The position numbers and the translations under genes are program-made. A stretch of 64,000 nt of DNA from Hyperoodon ampullatus (Eukaryota > Chordata > Mammalia > Artiodactyla > Ziphiidae): NCBI GenBank assembly GCA_949752795.1, contig CATKHW010000386.1, positions 62,001 through 126,000 of the forward strand, read 5' to 3'. The notes under the pieces were generated by a model, which saw only the letters and a list, made by a program, of their open reading frames with translations, was not told the origin of the DNA and did no database searches. The stretch's first letter is position 1; every line of letters begins with the position of its first letter. This document shows positions 48,451 to 62,362 of this stretch, piece by piece.

Positions 48451-50189
48451 CTTGGCCAAAAAGGGCGTATGCGTTTTCTCCTGAATATATTCAGGAGAAA
48501 ACGCATACGCCCTTTTTGGCCAAGCAAGCAAGCGGGCAATGCAAATCTGCACTACAAAGAAGTATCACTTCCCACCGGTCAAAAGGGACATCCACAAAAT
48601 GTGTAAGAACAAGAAAGGCAAGACAGGCCCTGGAGAACAGGGAGCCTTGTTATGCTGATGGGCGGGATGTAAATTGCCAACTGCCTCTCTGGAGGAGTGC
48701 ATTCTGTTCCCTAAAACAAGTAAAGAACAGAGCTACAGAGCCAAGGGCACTACCAGTCTAGGGAATATACCTTGGGAAAACTGAAAATCAATAAGACAGA
48801 GCCACCCCAAAATTTAGGGCTGCACTGCATACAAGGACCTCAACTTGGATACACCTTAAGTATCCCAGAAAATATAAACATGGTTCAAAAAATTGTGGTA
48901 CTTACGTACGATGGAATATCCCTCAGCCATGAAATCAATGTCATAAGACCAGTAGCAGCAAAATGGGTGGATTCAGGTACGATGATTCTAAGTGAAATAA
49001 GTCACACAGAAAAAGAAACTTATCATAAGATATCACTTATGAAGATCCTGTAAACATGGCTACACTTGAACTGAGTTAGGAAAGACAACAGTGTCTCACA
49101 TTTAGAAAACACTCTTATACCTGCTTAAGGGGGAAGGAGAGGTGGGGTGATGCATAAAACCAGAGTTTGATATAAGCACAGGTACCGTTCCAAAAACCAA
49201 CTATGGAATAGACAAGACCTACACCGTCCTCAGTGAAAGGGACTCAAAACCCCATATTTCCCGCAGAGGAAAGTATCTGACTAGTAAGAATCTTAAAACC
49301 TATGTATTGATATGTCTCCGTAAGGGAATCAAGTGTGTCTAGACTGGCATAAACATGGCAGCGAGAATCAGCTCAAACCCACTATAAAAAGGAATTTCAA
49401 AAACAAAACAAAAAAACTGGGAAATTCTTTACAATTCCTTCAGGGTCTCTGATGAAAGCTGGAATGACCCTATCTACAACGACAGCTGGATGTGGCATAA
49501 GGAGGGACACTTGGGACTGAGACGATTGGTGAGATTGGGTGAGCAAATGCAGATCCTTTAAAGCAATAATGCATGGCACCCATTCCATGGGTCCGAACTC
49601 TCCAGGTTGAAGGGAATATTACTACAGCTATAACATGTGCGGGAAACCTAGAGAACGGACACACTGTGAATACGAAAGGTTTCTAAAACTCAACGAATAG
49701 TCCCTCTCCTGGTGCTCCGGTTTGACTTTCCGTCTGCTTTACTATCAACCTCCCAACTTGGAGAGACAGCCCCTTTAACCTCTTGGTTCGCACAGGTTGC
49801 CAATTTGGCAGAGGATGAAAGGGAAGAGGGAGAACCAATGAGAGAGTAGCTGTTAGGCATTTGGACGGGCACATATCACTGTAATTTCCCGGCAGGAAGA
49901 AGAATTAACCAAATTCTCAGCCACCCACCGGGAACCAGTATAGGTCCTGAACCAAAATTTTGGACTTGCGGTCAGCTCTCCAAAAACGAGTTGAAAAATG
50001 GAGCTCAGCGACACAGCAATTCACAAACTGGCTGAGTAATAAAGGACACCTATCGTCCAAAAATCTGTTGACGGAAGGCAACGAGGCGGACTTGAAAGCG
50101 AGGCAGAATAGCAGGAAACAGATTTCAAGAGGTACGTTGGAATCGCCTTTAAAGCACAGGAAGAGGGGCACAACTTCGACAATGATGCA
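48451..50189 (+). repeat. Monomer 28, 1,739 bp
   Basis: The palindrome at 48451-48524 is perfect. The L1 part is about 48537-49416, with GAAAGACAACAGTG. The end of the unassigned part carries the CAGCTCTCC sub-variant, plus private CAGCGACACAGC, GGCTGAGTAATAAAGGACACC and GTTGACGGAAGG (spaced over 50,006-50,077). Confidence 0.95.
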
Positions 50190-51928
50190 CTTGGCCAAAA
50201 AGGGCGTATGCGTTTTCTCCTGAATATATTCAGGAGAAAACGCATACGCCCTTTTTGGCCAAGCAAGCAAGCAGGCAATGCAAATCTGCACTACAAAGAA
50301 GTATCACTTCCCACCGGTCAAAAGGGACATCCACAAAATGTGTAAGAACAAGAAAGGCAAGACAGGCCCTGGAGAACAGGGAGCCTTGTTATGCTGATGG
50401 GCGGGATGTAAATTGCCAACTGCCTCTCTGGAGGAGTGCATTCTGTTCCCTAAAACAAGTAAAGAACAGAGCTACAGAGCCAAGGGCACTACCAGTCTAG
50501 GGAATATACCTTTGGAAAACTGAAAATCAATAAGACAGAGCCACCCCAAAATTTAGGGCTGCACTGCATACAAGGACCTCAACTTGGATACACCTTAAGT
50601 ATCCCAGAAAATATAAACATGGTTCAAAAAATTGTGGTACTTACGTACGATGGAATATCCCTCAGCCATGAAATCAATGTCATAAGACCAGTAGCAGCAA
50701 AATGGGTGGATTCAGGTACGATGATTCTAAGTGAAATAAGTCACACAGAAAAAGAAACTTATCATAAGATATCACTTATGAAGATCCTGTAAACATGGCT
50801 ACACTTGAACTGAGTTAGGAAAGAGAACAGTGTCTCACATTTAGAAAACACTCTTATACCTGCTTAAGGGGGAAGGAGAGGTGGGGTGATGCATAAAACC
50901 ACAGTTTGATATAAGCACAGGTACCGTTCCAAAAACCAACTATGGAATAGACAAGACCTACACCGTCCTCAGTGAAAGGGACTCAAAACCCCATATTTCC
51001 CGCAGAGGAAAATATCTGACTAGTAAGAATCTTAAAACCTATGTATTGATATGTCTCCGTAAGGGAATCAACTGTGTCTAGACTGGCATAAACATGGCAG
51101 CGAGAATCAGCTCAAACCCACTATAAAAAGGAATTTCAAAAACGAAACAAAAAAACTGGGAAATTCTTTACAATTCCTTCAGGGTCTCTGATGAAAGCTG
51201 GAATGACCCTATCTACAACGACAGCTGGATGTGGCATAAGGAGGGACACTTGGGACTGAGACGATTGGTGAGATTGGGTGAGCAAATGCAGACCCTTTAA
51301 AGCAATAATGCATGGCACGCATTCCATGGGTCCGAACTCTCCAGGTTGAAGGGAATATTACTACAGCTATAACATGTGCGGGAAACCTAGAGAACGGACA
51401 CACTGTGAATACGAAAGGTTTCTAAAACTCAAAGAATAGACCCTCTCCTGGTGCTCCGGTTTGACTTTCCGTCTGCTTTACTATCAACCTCCCAACTTGG
51501 AGAGACAGCCCCTTTAACCTCTTGGTTCGCACAGGTTGCCAATTTGGCAGAGGATGAAAGGGAAGAGGGAGAACCAATGAGAGAGTAGCTGTTAGGCATT
51601 TGGACGGGCACATATCACTGTAATTTCCCGGCAGGAAGAAGAATTAACCAAATTCTCAGCCACCCACCGGGAACCAGTATAGGTCCTGAACCAAAATTTT
51701 GGACTTGCGGTCAGCTCACCAAAAACGAGTTGAAAAATGGAGCTCAGGGGCACAGCAATTCACAAACTGGCCGAGTAATAAAGGACAACTATCGTCCAAA
51801 AATCTGTTGAGGGAAGGCAACGAGGCGGACTTGAAAGCGAGGCAGAATAGCAGGAAACAGATTTCAAGAGGTACGTTGGAATCGCCTTTAAAGCACAGGA
51901 AGAGGGGCACATCTTCGACAATGACGCA
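50190..51928 (+). repeat. Monomer 29, 1,739 bp
   Basis: The palindrome at 50190-50263 is perfect and is followed by CAAGCAAGCAGGC. The L1 part is about 50276-51155, with CTTTGGAAAACTG. The unassigned part introduces CAAAGAATAGACCC (near 51430) and GACGCACTTGG, which the next three monomers inherit in whole or part. Confidence 0.95.
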
Positions 51929-53667
51929 CTTGGCCAAAAAGGGCGTATGCGTTTTCTCCTGAATATATTCAGGAGAAAACGCATACGCCCTTTTTGGCTA
52001 AGCAAGCAAGCGGGCAATGCAAATCTGCACTACAAAGAAGTATCACTTCCCACCGGTCAAAAGGGACATCCACAAAATGTGTAAGAACAAGAAAGGCAAG
52101 ACAGGCCCTGGAGAACAGGGAGCCTTGTTATGCTGATGGGCGGGATGTAAATTGCCAACTGCCTCTCTGGAGGAGTGCATTCTGTTCCCTAAAACAAGTA
52201 AAGAACAGAGCTACAGAGCCAAGGGCACTACCAGTCTAGGGAATATACCTTGGGAAAATTGAAAATCAATAAGACAGAGCCACCCCAAAATTTAGGGCTG
52301 CACTGCATACAAGGACCTCAACTTGGATACACCTTAAGTATCCCAGAAAATATAAACATGGTTCAAAAAATTGTGGTACTTACGTACGATGGAATATCCC
52401 TCAGCCATGAAATCAATGTCATAAGACCAGTAGCAGCAAAATGGGTGGATTCAGGTACGATGATTCTAAGTGAAATAAATCACACAGAAAAAGAAACTTA
52501 TCATAAGATATCACTTATGAAGATCCTGTAAACATGGCTACACTTGAACTGAGTTAGGAAAGAGAACAGTGTCTCACATTTAGAAAACACTCTTATACCT
52601 GCTTAAGGTTGAAGGAGAGGTGGGGTGATGCATAAAACCAGAGTTTGATATAAGCACAGGTACCGTTCCAAAAACCAACTATGGAATAGACAAGACCTAC
52701 ACCGTCCTCAGTGAAAGGGACTCAAAACCCCATATTTCCCGCAGAGGAAAATATCTGACTAGTAAGAATCTTAAAACCTATGTATTGATATGTCTCCATA
52801 AGGGAATCAAGTGTGTCTAGACTGGCATAAACATGGCAGCGAGAATCAGCTCAAACCCACTATAAAAAGGAATTTCAAAAACAAAACAAAAAAACTGGGA
52901 AATTCTTTAAAATTCCTTCAGGGTCTCTGATGAAAGCTGGAATGACCCTATCTACAACGACAGCTGGATGTGGCATAAGGAGGGACACTTGGGACTGAGA
53001 CGATTGGTGAGATTGGGTGAGCAAATGCAGACCCTTTAAAGCAATAATGCATGGCACCCATTCCATGGGTCCGAACTCTCCAGGTTGAAGGGAATATTAC
53101 TACAGCTATAACATGTGCGGGAAACCTAGAGAACGGACACACTGTGAATACGAAAGGTTTCTAAAACTCAAAGAATAGACCCTCTCCTGGTGCTCCGGTT
53201 TGACTTTCCGTCTGCTTTACTATCAACCTCCCAACTTGGAGAGACAGCCCCTTTAACCTCTTGGTTTGCACAGGTTGCCAATTTGGCAGAGGATGAAAGG
53301 GAAGAGGGAGAACCAATGAGAGAGTAGCTGTTAGGCATTTGGACGGGCACATATCACTGTAATTTCCCGGCAGGAAGAAGAATTAACCAAATTCTCAGCC
53401 ACCCACCGGGAACCAGTATAGGTCCTGACCCAAAATTTTGGACTTGCGGTCAGCTCACCAAAAACGAGTTGAAAAATGGAGCTCAGGGGCACAGCAATTC
53501 ACAAACTGGCCGAGTAATAAAGGACAACTATCGTCCAAAAATCTGTTGAGGGAAGGCAACGAGGCGGACTTGAAAGCGAGGCAGAATAGCAGGAAACAGA
53601 TTTCAAGAGGTACGTTGGAATCGCCTTTAAAGCACAGGAAGAGGGGCACATCTTCGACAATGACGCA
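51929..53667 (+). repeat. Monomer 30, 1,739 bp (triplet member 1)
   Basis: The palindrome at 51929-52002 has one mismatch (TTTGGCTAAG). The L1 part is about 52015-52894, with AAATAAATCAC and AAGGTTGAAGG. TTTAAAATTCC near 52907 and TTGGTTTGCAC near 53262 are private. Confidence 0.95.
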
Positions 53668-55406
53668 CTTGGCCAAAAAGGGCGTATGCGTTTTCTCCTG
53701 AATATATTCAGGAGAAAACGCATACGCCCTTTTTGGCTAAGCAAGCAAGCGGGCAATGCAAATCTGCACTACAAAGAAGTATCACTTCCCACCGGTCAAA
53801 AGGGACATCCACAAAATGTGTAAGAACAAGAAAGGCAAGACAGGCCCTGGAGAACAGGGAGCCTTGTTATGCTGATGGGCGGGATGTAAATTGCCAACTG
53901 CCTCTCTGGAGGAGTGCATTCTGTTCCCTAAAACAAGTAAAGAACAGAGCTACAGAGCCAAGGGCACTACCAGTCTAGGGAATATACCTTGGGAAAATTG
54001 AAAATCAATAAGACAGAGCCACCCCAAAATTTAGGGCTGCACTGCATACAAGGACCTCAACTTGGATACACCTTAAGTATCCCAGAAAATATAAACATGG
54101 TTCAAAAAATTGTGGTACTTACGTATGATGGAATATCCCTCAGCCATGAAATCAATGTCATAAGACCAGTAGCAGCAAAATGGGTGGATTCAGGTACGAT
54201 GATTCTAAGTGAAATAAATCACACAGAAAAAGAAACTTATCATAAGATATCACTTATGAAGATCCTGTAAACATGGCTACACTTGAACTGAGTTAGGAAA
54301 GAGAACAGTGTCTCACATTTAGAAAACACTCTTATACCTGCTTAAGGTTGAAGGAGAGGTGGGGTGATGCATAAAACCAGAGTTTGATATAAGCACAGGT
54401 ACCGTTCCAAAAACCAACTATGGAATAGACAAGACCTACACCGTCCTCAGTGAAAGGGACTCAAAACCCCATATTTCCCGCAGAGGAAAATATCTGACTA
54501 GTAAGAATCTTAAAACCTATGTATTGATATGTCTCCATAAGGGAATCAAGTGTGTCTAGACTGGCATAAACATGGCAGCGAGAATCAGCTCAAACCCACT
54601 ATAAAAAGGAATTTCAAAAACAAAACAAAAAAACTGGGAAATTCTTTACAATTCCTTCAGGGTCTCTGATGAAAGCTGGAATGACCCTATCTACAACGAC
54701 AGCTGGATGTGGCATAAGGAGGGACACTTGGGACTGAGACGATTGGTGAGATTGGGTGAGCAAATGCAGACCCTTTAAAGCAATAATGCATGGCACCCAT
54801 TCCATGGGTCCGAACTCTCCAGGTTGAAGGGAATATTACTACAGCTATAACATGTGCGGGAAACCTAGAGAACGGACACACTGTGAATACGAAAGGTTTC
54901 TAAAACTCAAAGAATAGACCCTCTCCTGGTGCTCCGGTTTGACTTTCCGTCTGCTTTACTATCAACCTCCCAACTTGGAGAGACAGCCCCTTTAACCTCT
55001 TGGTTCACACAGGTTGCCAATTTGGCAGAGGATGAAAGGGAAGAGGGAGAACCAATGAGAGAGTAGCTGTTAGGCATTTGGACGGGCATATATCACTGTA
55101 ATTTCCCGGCAGGAAGAAGAATTAACCAAATTCTCAGCCACCCACCGGGAACCAGTATAGGTCCTGACCCAAAATTTTGGACTTGCGGTCAGCTCACCAA
55201 AAACGAGTTGAAAAATGGAGCTCAGGGGCACAGCAATTCACAAACTGGCCGAGTAATAAAGGACAACTATCGTCCAAAAATCTGTTGAGGGAAGGCAACG
55301 AGGCGGACTTGAAAGCGAGGCAGAATAGCAGGAAACAGATTTCAAGAGGTACGTTGGAATCGCCTTTAAAGCACAGGAAGAGGGGCACATCTTCGACAAT
55401 GACGCA
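53668..55406 (+). repeat. Monomer 31, 1,739 bp (triplet member 2)
   Basis: The palindrome at 53668-53741 has the same single mismatch as monomer 30. The L1 part is about 53754-54633, with a CpG loss in ACGTATGATGG. GGTTCACACAGG near 55003 and GGGCATATATC near 55084 are further CpG-linked or private changes. Confidence 0.95.
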
Positions 55407-57145
55407 CTTGGCTAAAAAGGTCGTATGCGTTTTCTCCTGAATATATTCAGGAGAAAACGCATACGCCCTTTTTGGCTAAGCAAGCAAGCGGGCAATGCAA
55501 ATCTGCACTACAAAGAAGTATCACTTCCCACCGGTCAAAAGGTTCATCCACAAAATGTGTAAGAACAAGAAACGCAAGACAGGCCCTGGAGAACAGGGAG
55601 CCTTGTTATGCTGATGGGCGGGATGTAAATTGCCAACTGCCTCTCTGGAGGAGTGCATTCTGTTCCCTAAAACAAGTAAAGAACAGAGCTACAGAGCCAA
55701 GGGCACTACCAGTCTAGGGAATATACCTTGGGAAAATTGAAAATCAATAAGACAGAGCCACCCCAAAATTTAGGGCTGCACTGCATACAAGGACCTCAAC
55801 TTGGATACACCTTAAGTATCCCAGAAAATATAAACATGGTTCAAAAAATTGTGGTACTTACGTACGATGGAATATCCCTCAGCCATGAAATCAATGTCAT
55901 AAGACCAGTAGCAGCAAAATGGGTGGATTCAGGTACGATGATTCTAAGTGAAATAAATCACACAGAAAAAGAAACTTATCATAAGATATCACTTATGAAG
56001 ATCCTGTAAACATGGCTACACTTGAACTGAGTTAGGAAAGAGAACAGTGTCTCACATTTAGAAAACACTCTTATACCTGCTTAAGGTTGAAGGAGAGGTG
56101 GGGTGATGCATAAAACCAGAGTTTGATATAAGCACAGGTACCGTTCCAAAAACCAACTATGGAATAGACAAGACCTACACCGTCCTCAGTGAAAGGGACT
56201 CAAAACCCCATATTTCCCGCAGAGGAAAATATCTGACTAGTAAGAATCTTAAAACCTATGTATTGATATGTCTCCATAAGGGAATCAAGTGTGTCTAGAC
56301 TGGCATAAACATGGCAGCGAGAATCAGCTCAAACCCACTATAAAAAGGAATATCAAAAACAAAACAAAAAAACTGGGAAATTCTTTACAATTCCTTCAGG
56401 GTCTCTGATGAAAGCTGGAATGACCCTATCTACAACGACAGCTGGATGTGGCATAAGGAGGGACACTTGGGACTGAGACGATTGGTGAGATTGGGTGAGC
56501 AAATGCAGACGCTTTAAAGCAATAATGCATGGCACCCATTCCATGGGTCCGAACTCTCCAGGTTGAAGGGAATATTACTACAGCTATAACATGTGCGGGA
56601 AACCTAGAGAACGGACACACTGTGAATACGAAAGGTTTCTAAAACTCAAAGAATAAACCCTCTCCTGGTGCTCCGGTTTGACTTTCCGTCTGCTTTACTA
56701 TCAAGCTCCCAACTTGGAGAGACATCCCCTTTAACCTCTTGGTTCGCACAGGTTGCCAATTTGGCAGAGGATGAAAGGGAAGAGGGAGAACCAATGAGAG
56801 AGTAGCTGTTAGGCATTTGGACGGGCACATATCACTGTAATTTCCCGGCAGGAAGAAGTATTAACCAAATTCTCAGCCACCCACCGGGAACCAGTATAGG
56901 TCCTGAACCAAAATTTTGGACTTGCGGTCAGCTCACCAAAAACGAGTTGAAAAATGGAGCTCAGGGGCACAGCAATTCACAAACTGGCCGAGTAATAAAG
57001 GACAACTATCGTCCAAAAATCTGTTGAGGGAAGGCAACGAGGCGGACTTGAAAGCGAGGCAGAATAGCAGGAAACAGATTTCAAGAGGTACGTTGTAATC
57101 GCCTTTAAAGCACAGGAAGAGGGGCATAACTTCGACAATGATGCA
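55407..57145 (+). repeat. Monomer 32, 1,739 bp (triplet member 3)
   Basis: The palindrome at 55407-55480 has three unpaired positions (GGCTAAAAAGGTCG left, GGCTAAG right). The L1 part is about 55493-56372, with AAAAGGTTCATCC and GAATATCAAAAAC. The unassigned part has AATAAACCC, TCAAGCTCCC, GACATCCCC and GTTGTAATCG. Confidence 0.95.
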
Positions 57146-58884
57146 CTTAGCCAAAAAGGGCGTATGCGTTTTCCCCTGAATATATTCAGGAGAAAACGCA
57201 TACGCCCTTTTTGGCCAAGCAAGCAAGCGGGCAATGCAAATCTGCACTACAAAGAAGTATCACTTCCCACCGGTCAAAAGGGACATCCACAAAATGTGTA
57301 AGAACAAGAAAGGCAAGACAGGCCCTGGAGAACAGGGAGCCTTGTTATGCTGATGGGCGGGATGTAAATTGCCAACTGCCTCTCTGGAGGAGTGCATTCT
57401 GTTCCCTAAAACAAGTAAAGAACAGAGCTACAGAGCCAAGGGCACTACCAGTCTAGGGAATATACCTTGGGAAAACTGAAAATCAATAAGACAGAGCCAC
57501 CCCAAAATTTAGGGCTGCACTGCATACAAGGACCTCAACTTGGATACACCTTAAGTATCCCAGAAAATATAAACATGGTTCAAAAAATTGTGGTACTTAC
57601 GTACGATGGAATATCCCTCAGCCATGAAATCAATGTCATAAGACCAGTAGCAGCAAAATGGGTGGATTCAGGTACGATGATTCTAAGTGAAATAAGTCAC
57701 ACAGAAAAAGAAACTTATCATAAGATATCACTTATGAAGATCCTGTAAACATGGCTACACTTGAACTGAGTTAGGAAAGAGAACAGTGTCTCACATTTAG
57801 AAAACACTCTTATACCTGCTTAAGGGGGAAGGAGAGGTGGGGTGATGCATAAAACCAGAGTTTGATATAAGCACAGGTACCGTTCCAAAAACCAACTATG
57901 GAATAGACAAGACCTACACCGTCCTCAGTGAAAGGGACTCAAAACCCCATATTTCCCGCAGAGGAAAATATCTGACTAGTAAGAATCTTAAAACCTATGT
58001 ATTGATATGTCTCCATAAGGGAATCAAGTGTGTCTAGACTGGCATAAACATGGCAGCGAGAATCAGCTCAAACCCACTATAAAAAGGAATTTCAAAAACA
58101 AAACAAAAAAACTGGGAAATTCTTTACAATTCCTTCAGGGTCTCTGATGAAAGCTGGAATGACCCTATCTACAACGACAGCTGGATGTGGCATAAGGAGG
58201 GACACTTGGGACTGAGACGATTGGTGAGATTGGGTGAGCAAATGCAGACCCTTTAAAGCAATAATGCATGGCACCCATTCCATGGGTCCGAACTCTCCAG
58301 GTTGAAGGGAATATTACTACAGCTATAACATGTGCGGGAAACCTAGAGAACGGACACACTGTGAATACGAAAGGTTTCTAAAACTCAACGAATAAACCCT
58401 CTCCTGGTTCTCTGGATTGACTTTCTGGCTGCTTTACTATCAACCTCCCAACTTGGAGAGACAGCCCCTTTAACCTCTTGGTTCGCACAGGTTGCCAATT
58501 TGGCAGAGGATGAAAGGGAAGAGGGAGAACCAATGAGAGAGTAGCTGTTAGGCATTTGGACGGTCACATATCACTGTAATTTCCCGGCAGGAAGAAGAAT
58601 TAACCAAATTCTCAGCCACCCACCGGGAACCAGTATAGGTCCTGAACCAAAATTTTGGACTTGCGGTCAGCTCTCCAAAAACGAGTTGAAAAATGGAGCT
58701 CAGGGACACAGCAATTCACAAACTGGCCGAGTAATAAAGGACAACTATCGTCCAAAAATCTGTTGAGGGAAGGCAACGAGGCGGACTTGAAAGCGAGGCA
58801 GAATAGCAGGAAACAGATTTCAAGAGGTACGTTGGAATCGCCTTTAAAGCACAGGAAGAGGGGCACAACTTCGACAATGATGCA
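57146..58884 (+). repeat. Monomer 33, 1,739 bp, with a clustered-variant patch
   Basis: The palindrome at 57146-57219 has two left-arm mismatches (CTTAGCC and TTTTCCCCTG). The L1 part is about 57232-58111 and unremarkable. At about 58,392-58,432 seven changes fall within about 45 bp (AATAAACCC, GGTTCTCTGGATTG, TTTCTGGCTGC). The end carries the CAGCTCTCC sub-variant. Confidence 0.95.
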
Positions 58885-60623
58885 CTTGGCCAAAAAGGGC
58901 GTATGCGTTTTCTCCTGAATATATTCAGGAGAAAACGCATACGCCCTTTTTGGCCAAGCAAGCAAGCGGGCAATGCAAATCTGCACTACAAAGAAGTATC
59001 ACTTCCCACCGGTCAAAAGGGACATCCACAAAATGTGTAAGAACAAGAAAGGCAAGACAGGCCCTGGAGAACAGGGAGCCTTGTTATGCTGATGGGCGGG
59101 ATGTAAATTGCCAACTGCCTCTCTGGAGGAGTGCATTCTGTTCCCTAAAACAAGTAAAGAACAGAGCTACAGAGCCAAGGGCACTACCAGTCTAGGGAAT
59201 ATACCTTGGGAAAACTGAAAATCAATAAGACAGAGCCACCCCAAAATTTAGGGCTGCACTGCATACAAGGACCTCAACTTGGATACACCTTAAGTATCCC
59301 AGAAAATATAAACATGGTTCAAAAAATTGTGGTACTTACGTATGATGGAATATCCCTCAGCCATGAAATCAATGTCATAAGACCAGTAGCAGCAAAATGG
59401 GTGGATTCAGGTACGATGATTCTAAGTGAAATAAGTCACACAGAAAAAGAAACTTATCATAAGATATCACTTATGAAGATCCTGTAAACATGGCTACACT
59501 TGAACTGAGTTAGGAAAGAGAACAGTGTCTCACATTTAGAAAACACTCTTATACCTGCTTAAGGGGGAAGGAGAGGTGGGGTGATGCATAAAACCAGAGT
59601 TTGATATAAGCACAGGTACCGTTCCAAAAACCAACTATGGAATAGACAAGACCTACACCATCCTCAGTGAAAGGGACTCAAAACCCCATATTTCCCGCAG
59701 AGGAAAATATCTGACTAGTAAGAATCTTAAAACCTATGTATTGATATGTCTCCATAAGGGAATCAAGTGTGTCTAGACTGGCATAAACATGGCAGCGAGA
59801 ATCAGCTCAAACCCACTATAAAAAGGAATTTCAAAAACAAAACAAAAAAACTGGGAAATTCTTTACAATTCCTTCAGGGTCTCTGATGAAAGCTGGAATG
59901 ACCCTATCTACAACGACAGCTGGATGTGGCATAAGGAGGGACACTTGGGACTGAGACGATTGGTGAGATTGGGTGAGCAAATGCAGACCCTTTAAAGCAA
60001 TAATGCATGGCACCCATTCCATGGGTCCGAACTCTCCAGGTTGAAGGGAATATTACTACAGCTATAACATGTGCGGGAAACCTAGAGAACGGACACACTG
60101 TGAATACGAAAGGTTTCTAAAACTCAACGAATAGTCCCTCTCCTGGTGCTCCGGTTTGACTTTCCGTCTGCTTTACTATCAACCTCCCAACTTGGAGAGA
60201 CAGCCCCTTTAACCTCTTGGTTCGCACAGGTTGCCAATTTGGCAGAGGATGAAAGGGAAGAGGGAGAACCAATGAGAGAGTAGCTGTTAGGCATTTGGAC
60301 GGGCACATATCACTCTAATTTCCCAGCAGGAAGAAGAATTAACCAAATTCTCAGCCACCCACCGGGAACCAGTATAGGTCCTGAACCAAAATTTTGGACT
60401 TGCGGTCAGCTCACCAAAAACGAGTTGAAAAATGGAGCTCAGGGGCACAGCAATTCACAAACTGGCCGAGTAATAAAGGACAACTATCGTCCAAAAATCT
60501 GTTGAGGGAAGGCAACGAGGCGGACTTGAAAGTGAGGCAGAATAGCAGGAAACAGATCTCAAGAGGTACGCTGGAATTGCCTTTAAAGCACAGGAAGAGG
60601 GGCACAACTTCGACAAAGACGCA
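58885..60623 (+). repeat. Monomer 34, 1,739 bp
   Basis: The palindrome at 58885-58958 is perfect. The L1 part is about 58971-59850, with ACGTATGATGG and CACCATCCTC. The end of the unassigned part has CAGATCTCAAG, TACGCTGGAATTGCC and GACAAAGACGCAC (60,555-60,623). Confidence 0.95.
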
Positions 60624-62362
60624 CTTGGCCAAAAAGTGCGTATGCGTTTTCTCCTGAATATATTCAGGAGAAAACGCATACGCCCTTTTTGGCCAAGCAA
60701 GCAAGCGGGCAATGCAAATCTGCACTACAAAGAAGTATCACTTCCCACCGGTCAAAAGGGATATCCACAAAATGTGGAAGAACAAGAAAGGCAAGACAGG
60801 CCCTGGAGAACAGGGAGCCTTGTTATGCTGATGGGCAGGATGTAAATTGCCAACTGCCTCTCTGGAGGAGTGCATTCTGTTCCCTAAAAGAAGTAAAGAA
60901 CAGAGCTACAGAGCCAAGTGCACTACCAGTCTAGGGAATATACCTTGGGAAAACTGAAAATCAATAAGACAGAGCCACCCCAAAATTTAGGGCTGCACTG
61001 CATACAAGGACCTCAACTTGGATACACCTTAAGTATCCCAGAAAATATAAACATGGTTCAAAAAATTGTGGTACTTACGTACGATGGAATATCCCTCAGC
61101 CATGAAATCAATGTCATAAGACCAGTAGCATCAAAATGGGTGGATTCTGGTACGATGATTCTAAGTGAAATAAGTCACACAGAAAAAGAAACTTATCATA
61201 AGATATCACTTATGAAGATCCTGTAAACATGGCTACACTTGAACTGAGTTAGGAAAGAGAACAGTGTCTCACATTTAGAAAACACTCTTATACCTGCTTA
61301 AGGGGGAAGGAGAGGTGGGGTGATGCATAAAACCAGAGTTTGATATAAGCACAGGTACCGTTCCAAAAACCAACTATGGAATAGACAAGACCTACACCTT
61401 CCTCAGTGATAGGGACTCAAAACCCCATATTTCCCGCAGAGGAAAATATCTGACTAGTAAGAATCTTAAAACCTATGTATTGATATGTCTCCGTAAGGGA
61501 ATCACGTGTGTCTAGACTGGCATAAACATGGCAGCGAGAATCAGCTCAAACCCACTATAAAAAGGAATTTCAAAAACAAAACAAAAAAACTGGGAAATTC
61601 TTTACAATTCCTTCAGGGTCTCTGATGAAAGCTGCAATGACACTATCTACAATGACAGCTGGATGTGGCATAAGGAGGGACACTTGGGACTGAGACGATT
61701 GGTGAGATTGGGTGAGCAAATGCAGACCCTTTAAAGCAATAATGCATGGCACCTATTCCATGGGTCCGAACTCTCCAGGTTGAAGGGAATATTACTACAG
61801 CTATAACATGTGCGGGAAACCTAGAGAACGGACACACTGTGAATACGAAAGGTTTCTAAAACTCAAAGAATAGACCCTCTCCTGGTGCTCCGGTTTGACT
61901 TTCCGTCTGCTTTACTATCAACCTCCCAACTTGGAGAGACAGCCCCTTTAACCTCTTGGTTCGCACAGGTTGCCAATTTGGCAGAGGATGAAAGGGAAGA
62001 GGGAGAACCAATGAGAGAGTAGCTGTTAGGCATTTGGACGGGCACATATCACTGTAATTTCCCGGCAGGAAGAAAAATTAACCAAATTCTCAGCAACCCA
62101 CCGGGAACCAGTATAGGTCCTGAACCAAAATTTTGGACTTGCGGTCAGCTCACCAAAAACGAGTTGAAGAATGGAGCTCAGGGGCACAGCAATTCACAAA
62201 CTGGCCGAGTAATAAAGGACAACTATCGTCCAAAAATCTGTTGAGGGAAGGCAACGAGGCGGACTTGAAAGCGAGGCAGAATAGCAGGAAACAGATTTCA
62301 AGAGGTACGTTGGGTTTGCCTTTAAAGCACGGGAAGAGGGGCACAACTTCAACAATGATGCA
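60624..62362 (+). repeat. Monomer 35, 1,739 bp
   Basis: The palindrome at 60624-60697 has one mismatch (AAAGTGCG). The L1 part is about 60710-61589, with AATGTGGAAGAAC, GATGGGCAGGATG and GTAGCATCAAAA. The unassigned part has GAGTTGAAGAATGG and GTTGGGTTTGCC near 62311. Confidence 0.95.

Larger units (their letters stand above)
51929..57145 (+). repeat. Recent three-monomer tandem amplification
   Basis: Three consecutive monomers share private changes absent from their neighbours: GGCTAAG at the right end of the palindrome, AAATAAATCAC in the L1 part (about 52,474, 54,213 and 55,952), and AAGGTTGAAGG in place of AAGGGGGAAGG (about 52,605, 54,344 and 56,083). GACGCACTTGG, just left of each palindrome, is shared at about 51,923, 53,662 and 55,401. 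The first two members differ from each other at only a few positions by eye. The third has a few more, including extra changes in its palindrome. Confidence 0.85.
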
